Source: Comamonas sp. GB3 AK4-5
GTDB taxonomy: Bacteria > Pseudomonadota > Gammaproteobacteria > Burkholderiales > Burkholderiaceae_C
DNA: 64,000 nucleotides
Direction: 5' to 3'
NCBI RefSeq assembly: GCF_041320665.1
Contig: NZ_CP166730.1
Coordinates: 3,658,001 to 3,722,000, forward strand
The notes under the pieces were generated by a model. That model was not told the DNA's origin, made no database searches, and saw nothing but the letters and a program-made list of their open reading frames with translations. Shown piece by piece: positions 60,254 to 64,000 of this stretch. Each line of letters starts with the position of its first letter. Positions within the stretch are counted from its first letter, which is position 1. Position numbers and translations under genes: made by a program.

Positions 60254-62305
60254 TCACTGCGGGCGCGGCTCCGCCTGCATCCGGCCCTGTACCGCCCGGC
60301 CCTGGCCCTGCTGCTTGGCTTCGCGGCATGCGGCCTCGGCGGCGCGCAGCAATGCCGGGGCGCTGACGCCTGCGACCTCGGTCCGCAGCCAGCCCACGCT
60401 CAGGCCCAGCGCATAGCACTGGGGGCCCACACGCGGCGACCAGGCCTGGGCCACATCGCACAGCCGCCAGGCCAGGGCCTGCACACTGCCCTCCTCCTGC
60501 GTCTGGCGCAGGCACAGCACAAAGGCATCCCCTTCCATGCGGGCCGCCATGCCCTCCAGCCCCCGCTCGCGGTGCAGCAGCCAGGCCACCTGGCGCAGCA
60601 CCTCGTCCCCCGCAGCGCGGCCTGCGGTGGCATTGAAGGCGGTGAAATAGTCCACATCCACCCACAGCAAGGCCATGGGCGTGGGCGCTGCGGCGGTGGC
60701 ACACCAGGCCTGCAACTGGTGCACCAGTGTCTGGCGATTGGGCAGGCCGGTCAGGCGGTCATGCGCATCCAGCCAATTGGCCTGGCCGCGAATCTGGTGC
60801 AGCGACTCGGCATCTTCCAGCAACCACAATATGCCCAACTCCGCAGGCTGCAACACCACGACCTGCACCTGCAGGCCCATGGCGCGCCCGCCTGGCTGCT
60901 GCCAACCCAGCTCGCTGCGAAACTGGCCAAAACCAATCAGGCTTTCCATGGCCTGAACGATCCAGGCCCTGGCCCCGCTCTGCCCCTGCAGCAGTTGCTC
61001 CAGGCTCAGCCCCACCAGCGCGCCGGGCTCCATCCCCAGCAGCCAGCCTGCGCGGCGCGAGGCGTGGTGCAACACATTGCCTCGCGCCCAGATGACGCCC
61101 ATGGGCATGGCCTCCATCATTTGCACCAGCGCAGACTCCAGCTCACCCACCGTCGGCTGGTAATCGGCCTGGCTGGCTTCGGACATGGGCCAGGGCATTT
61201 GCGGGGGCGAGGCGGTGGCGGCTTCCTGCACGCCCTCGCTGGACAGCTGCGGCAGCGCTGCGCCTTCAAGCGCCAAGGCATTGCGGGCCTGCAGACGCGA
61301 CAGTCTGCGCTGCAGCCATTCCAGCATGCCCAGCAGCGCCAGCGCCATGACCACGGCCAGACTGATCAGGCCCAGCCACTGCCAGGGCTCGAGCCGCTGC
61401 ATGCCCCGCAGTGGTGCAGACACATCCCGCACCACCACCACCTGCCAGCGGGGCAAGGGCAGGCCCACCCGGGTGAGCAGCAGCGTGCCCCATAGCTGGG
61501 TGTCGGCATTGGAGGTGGTGGTGGACGACAGCCTATCCCAGGCGCTGCCATGGCTTTGCAGCACCTGCGGCACATGGCCCAGTGCCTGCTGGTTCTGGGT
61601 TTGCGAATGGGCCAGCAGCAAGCCCTCTGCATCCAGCAGCATGAACTGCTGGTCCTGCGCGTCTTCTGTGTCGTCTTGCTGGGGCAGCAGGCTTTGCGGG
61701 GGAATGCGTACCACTCCCGCCAACGCACCACGCACTGCCCCATCCGCCTGGCGCAGTGGCACCGTCAGCAGCAAGCCCAGCAAGGGACTGGTTTCCTCCC
61801 AGGGCTGCTGCCCCACGCGGGGCTTGCCGTCGTTCAGCGTGCGGCGCAGCACATCGCGCAGCGCACTGCTGTCTGCCGGCGCTTCACCCGATGGGACATA
61901 GCTCACCAGGCTACCGTCATAGCCCGCCATGACCAGGGTGTCAAAAATACCGGTGTAGCCCGCATCCTCACGCAGCAAAAGCTCCAGCACATAGGGACTG
62001 TCCAGCATGCTGGAATGCACGCCCTGCCCCATGGACTGCAGCACGCGCTGGTAGGTTTCGATGCGCGTGTCCAGCGAACGGGCCACGAAGCGGGCCGCCA
62101 TTTCCTGCTGGCGCCGCTCATCCCGCAGGGTGTCAACGTCGGAGAAATGGGTCAATCCACCCAGACACAACATGCAGGCCAGTGCCAGTGCCACGCCAAA
62201 ACGCAGCATGGACCTCGACCACCAGGAGATCGGGTGAGACTGCGTCGAGGGCCGCAAAAAAGGTCTGCGCCGCCCGCCGCTGAAAGGCGTTGTGGGTTCC
62301 GACAT
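60254..62305 (-). CDS. PAS-GGDEF sensor protein with degenerate active-site motif
   Basis: 683 residues: membrane span (about 33-50), large periplasmic dCache-like region (about 55-320), second span (about 328-348), a PAS-like domain (about 385-510) and a GGDEF domain (about 520-670, HDRLTGLPNRQTL). The signature is EGDAF (591-595) instead of GG[DE]EF, so the first Gly and the Glu needed for catalysis are replaced. Probably not an active cyclase. The second degenerate GGDEF protein of the window. Confidence 0.85.
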   Translation of the reverse strand: MSEPTTPFSGGRRRPFLRPSTQSHPISWWSRSMLRFGVALALACMLCLGGLTHFSDVDTLRDERRQQEMAARFVARSLDTRIETYQRVLQSMGQGVHSSMLDSPYVLELLLREDAGYTGIFDTLVMAGYDGSLVSYVPSGEAPADSSALRDVLRRTLNDGKPRVGQQPWEETSPLLGLLLTVPLRQADGAVRGALAGVVRIPPQSLLPQQDDTEDAQDQQFMLLDAEGLLLAHSQTQNQQALGHVPQVLQSHGSAWDRLSSTTTSNADTQLWGTLLLTRVGLPLPRWQVVVVRDVSAPLRGMQRLEPWQWLGLISLAVVMALALLGMLEWLQRRLSRLQARNALALEGAALPQLSSEGVQEAATASPPQMPWPMSEASQADYQPTVGELESALVQMMEAMPMGVIWARGNVLHHASRRAGWLLGMEPGALVGLSLEQLLQGQSGARAWIVQAMESLIGFGQFRSELGWQQPGGRAMGLQVQVVVLQPAELGILWLLEDAESLHQIRGQANWLDAHDRLTGLPNRQTLVHQLQAWCATAAAPTPMALLWVDVDYFTAFNATAGRAAGDEVLRQVAWLLHRERGLEGMAARMEGDAFVLCLRQTQEEGSVQALAWRLCDVAQAWSPRVGPQCYALGLSVGWLRTEVAGVSAPALLRAAEAACREAKQQGQGRAVQGRMQAEPRPQ

Positions 62306-62465
62306 GGACCATGGGTGTAAGAACGAACACCCACTATAAAAAAGCCTCCGCCGGTCTCTTGCAGGACGAACCCTGCACCCCGCCCCGGTTTTTCCCTAGG
62401 TCCGAGGTCGCCAGAACAGGATCACACCAGAAGTCCTGAATCCGCTTCAGGCGCCGGTGCGCGCT

Positions 62466-63089
62466 TTAGCTCCCTGCCACCACCTGCAACGCCGAGGGAT
62501 GGGGCAGATTCAGCACATTGCCGGTGCCGGCAATGAGGCCGTGCTCGCGCAGGTGGCGCAGCACGCGCGAGAAGGTTTCGGGTGCAATGCCCAGCTGGGC
62601 AGCGATCAATCGCTTGCGCTGGTGTAGCGTGACCTGCATGGCCCCGTTGGAGTCATGCTGGGCATGGCGCAGCAGCCATTGGGCGCAGCGTGCTTCCGCG
62701 TCCTGGGCCAGGCGGCTGACGGCGGTTTCCGTCTGCTGGCAATAGCCCTGTGCCATATCGCGCACCAGGGCCTGCACTGTGGCGGGCAAGGCCACAACGC
62801 CCTGGCGGAACTCTTGCAGCGAGACCCGGCGCAGTCGCACGCGGGAATCGGCCACCATGTCCACGCAACTGGGACGTTCGGTCAGCACAAAAGCGGCATC
62901 CAGCCAGGCAGGGCCTTCCACCAGACCCAGTTGGTGGCGCATCTGTCCTTCGTCACGCACACCCAGCAGCACGCGGCCGCTGTCGATGTACAGGACTTCG
63001 CGCGGGTGCTCATGCCGTTGGCGCAGCACCTGGCCGCTGGCCAGCACCTCAGCATGGGCGAACGGGTCGAAAGACGGAATGTGGAACAT
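62466..63089 (-). CDS. Crp/Fnr family transcriptional regulator
   Basis: 207 residues: cyclic-nucleotide-like beta-barrel (about 10-120), dimerisation helix, and winged HTH (about 150-195: KRLIAAQLGIAPETFSRVLRHLREHGLI). No Fnr-type cysteine cluster is seen. ATG 63089 (MFHIPSFD) is preferred over 63137, whose extra 16 residues look unstructured. It lies downstream of puuD on the same strand with a 102-bp gap. Confidence 0.9.
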   Translation of the reverse strand: MFHIPSFDPFAHAEVLASGQVLRQRHEHPREVLYIDSGRVLLGVRDEGQMRHQLGLVEGPAWLDAAFVLTERPSCVDMVADSRVRLRRVSLQEFRQGVVALPATVQALVRDMAQGYCQQTETAVSRLAQDAEARCAQWLLRHAQHDSNGAMQVTLHQRKRLIAAQLGIAPETFSRVLRHLREHGLIAGTGNVLNLPHPSALQVVAGS

Positions 63090-63191
63090 GTCCGGACTGT
63101 GCCCGCGCGCGCCCAGGACGGGTTTGAGCAAAATCAAATGTTGTGCGCCCGGGCGGTGAAGGTGTGTGCCAGCTCACACCGCTCCAGGGGC

Positions 63192-64000
63192 TTATTGCAC
63201 CGCCGCACCGCTCTCAAACCAGCGCTTGAAGCTGTTGCGCTCTTCATCACTCAAAGCACCTGGGTTGCCGAAAGGCATTTTGCGCAGCTGCACCACCTGG
63301 GCGTAAATCTGCTGGGCATGGCTTTTGACGTCTTCGGGCGTGTCGAACTTCACGTTCTTTTGCGCGATGGTGGCGCTGCTGTGACAGACCACGCAGTGCT
63401 GCTGCATGATGGCGCGCACATTTTCATAGCTGCCAGCGCTTGCGGCAGCTGCGCCAGAGGTCGATTCGACACCAGATGTTGCAGGAGCGGCATCAGGCTG
63501 CTCGCCCTGCACCACCACCTGGCCCACGGGGGCCAGGCTGACGGCAGGCGTGGCCGGCTGGGGTGCGGGTTTGAGCCAAACGGCAGTGGCGATCAGCAGC
63601 AGCACGCCCACGGCGGCGTATTTCCAGGGATGGGGGTTGCGGCCCAGCTTGTAGCCATGGCGCATGACAAAGAACTGGCGGATGGCCGCACCGGCAAACA
63701 TCATCAGAATCAGCACCAACCAGTTCTGCGGGTGGTTGTTCAACCAGCCGTAATGGGTGGACAGCATGGCAAACAGCACCGGCAGCGTGAAATAGGTGTT
63801 GTGCACGCTGCGCTGCTTGCCGCGCTTGCCGTGGATGGGGTCCACGGGTTTGCCGGCCTTGAGGTCGGCTACCACGGTGCGCTGACCGGGAATGATCCAG
63901 AAGAACACATTGGCGCTCATGGAGGTCGCCAGCATGGCGCCCATCAGCAAAAAGGCGGCCTGGCCGGGGAAGAGGTGGCAGGCCAGAAAGGCCGCAATGC
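63192..64000 (-). CDS. puuD: Urate hydroxylase PuuD (5' part missing)
   Basis: The frame is open to the window edge, so only the C-terminal ~269 residues are present. A membrane part (FLACHLFPGQAAFLLMGAMLATSMSANVFFWIIPGQ and three or more further spans) is followed by a linker and a cytochrome c domain with CVVCH (heme motif CxxCH). This architecture is the membrane-bound urate hydroxylase that converts urate to 5-hydroxyisourate and passes electrons to the respiratory chain. It completes the purine route from XdhAB in the same window. Confidence 0.92.
   Translation of the reverse strand, partial: IAAFLACHLFPGQAAFLLMGAMLATSMSANVFFWIIPGQRTVVADLKAGKPVDPIHGKRGKQRSVHNTYFTLPVLFAMLSTHYGWLNNHPQNWLVLILMMFAGAAIRQFFVMRHGYKLGRNPHPWKYAAVGVLLLIATAVWLKPAPQPATPAVSLAPVGQVVVQGEQPDAAPATSGVESTSGAAAASAGSYENVRAIMQQHCVVCHSSATIAQKNVKFDTPEDVKSHAQQIYAQVVQLRKMPFGNPGALSDEERNSFKRWFESGAAVQ

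Overview
The window is high-GC DNA with the gene content and intergenic repeats of a betaproteobacterium of the Comamonadaceae. A Comamonas-like organism is my best guess. The reasons are a Bug-type (TctC) solute receptor, the KynR/KynB/KynU set, BMP-type nucleoside import beside XdhAB, and the family's dispersed terminator-like repeats. No rRNA, tRNA, CRISPR array, prophage or plasmid function was seen. It reads as ordinary chromosome with a light load of mobile DNA.

Layout. 1-1293: end of a secreted phytase-like esterase. 1405-6987: tryptophan/kynurenine catabolism, with kynB and a first kynureninase, a divergent Lrp-type regulator (KynR), an amino-acid permease and a second kynureninase. 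6988-7527: a tandem terminator array. 7528-13485: exonuclease, lactate-type permease with XRE-cupin regulator, MerR with a carboxymuconolactone-decarboxylase-like protein, and the alkylation repair pair ada-alkA. 13594-14478: kynA. 15005-24363: mixed genes, including an orphan DUF4123 (type VI secretion adaptor-like) protein, MFS and VOC proteins, a candidate small RNA, a Bug receptor, a methyltransferase, a MITE, a lipoprotein, a DTW tRNA-modifying enzyme and an acyltransferase. 24536-30245: FAD monooxygenase behind a structured leader, H-NS, ApaH, RhlE-type helicase and a zinc peptidase. 30363-31492: an IS5-family element and a MITE that shares its ends. 31493-38322: a small membrane protein, an ornithine-cyclodeaminase-like reductase, a degenerate GGDEF protein, Dcd, NadA and NadB. 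38309-47363: guanine deaminase, MBL-fold/LysR pair, a permease-peptidase-LuxR operon, HIT protein and adenine deaminase. 47647-60165: BMP-type ABC importer, LysR and xanthine dehydrogenase XdhAB. 60254-64000: a second degenerate GGDEF protein, a Crp/Fnr regulator and the end of urate hydroxylase PuuD.

Two pathways dominate. Tryptophan is opened by KynA, deformylated by KynB and cleaved by either kynureninase to anthranilate and alanine. Purines are imported by the BMP ABC system, deaminated by adenine and guanine deaminase, oxidised to urate by XdhAB, and passed to PuuD. The XdhC maturation factor is not in the window.

The least explained signals are non-coding: (i) a ~107-bp element present twice, both times between convergent genes, whose stems are preserved by paired base changes; (ii) two 266-bp MITEs whose ends and TNA target duplications match the resident IS, and which supply part of a neighbouring stop codon; (iii) a hairpin/terminator repeat set directly after stop codons at five sites; (iv) a stand-alone small-RNA transcription unit; (v) a 144-nt closed RNA structure in front of a flavin monooxygenase. 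All rest on reading by eye, without alignment or database searches.
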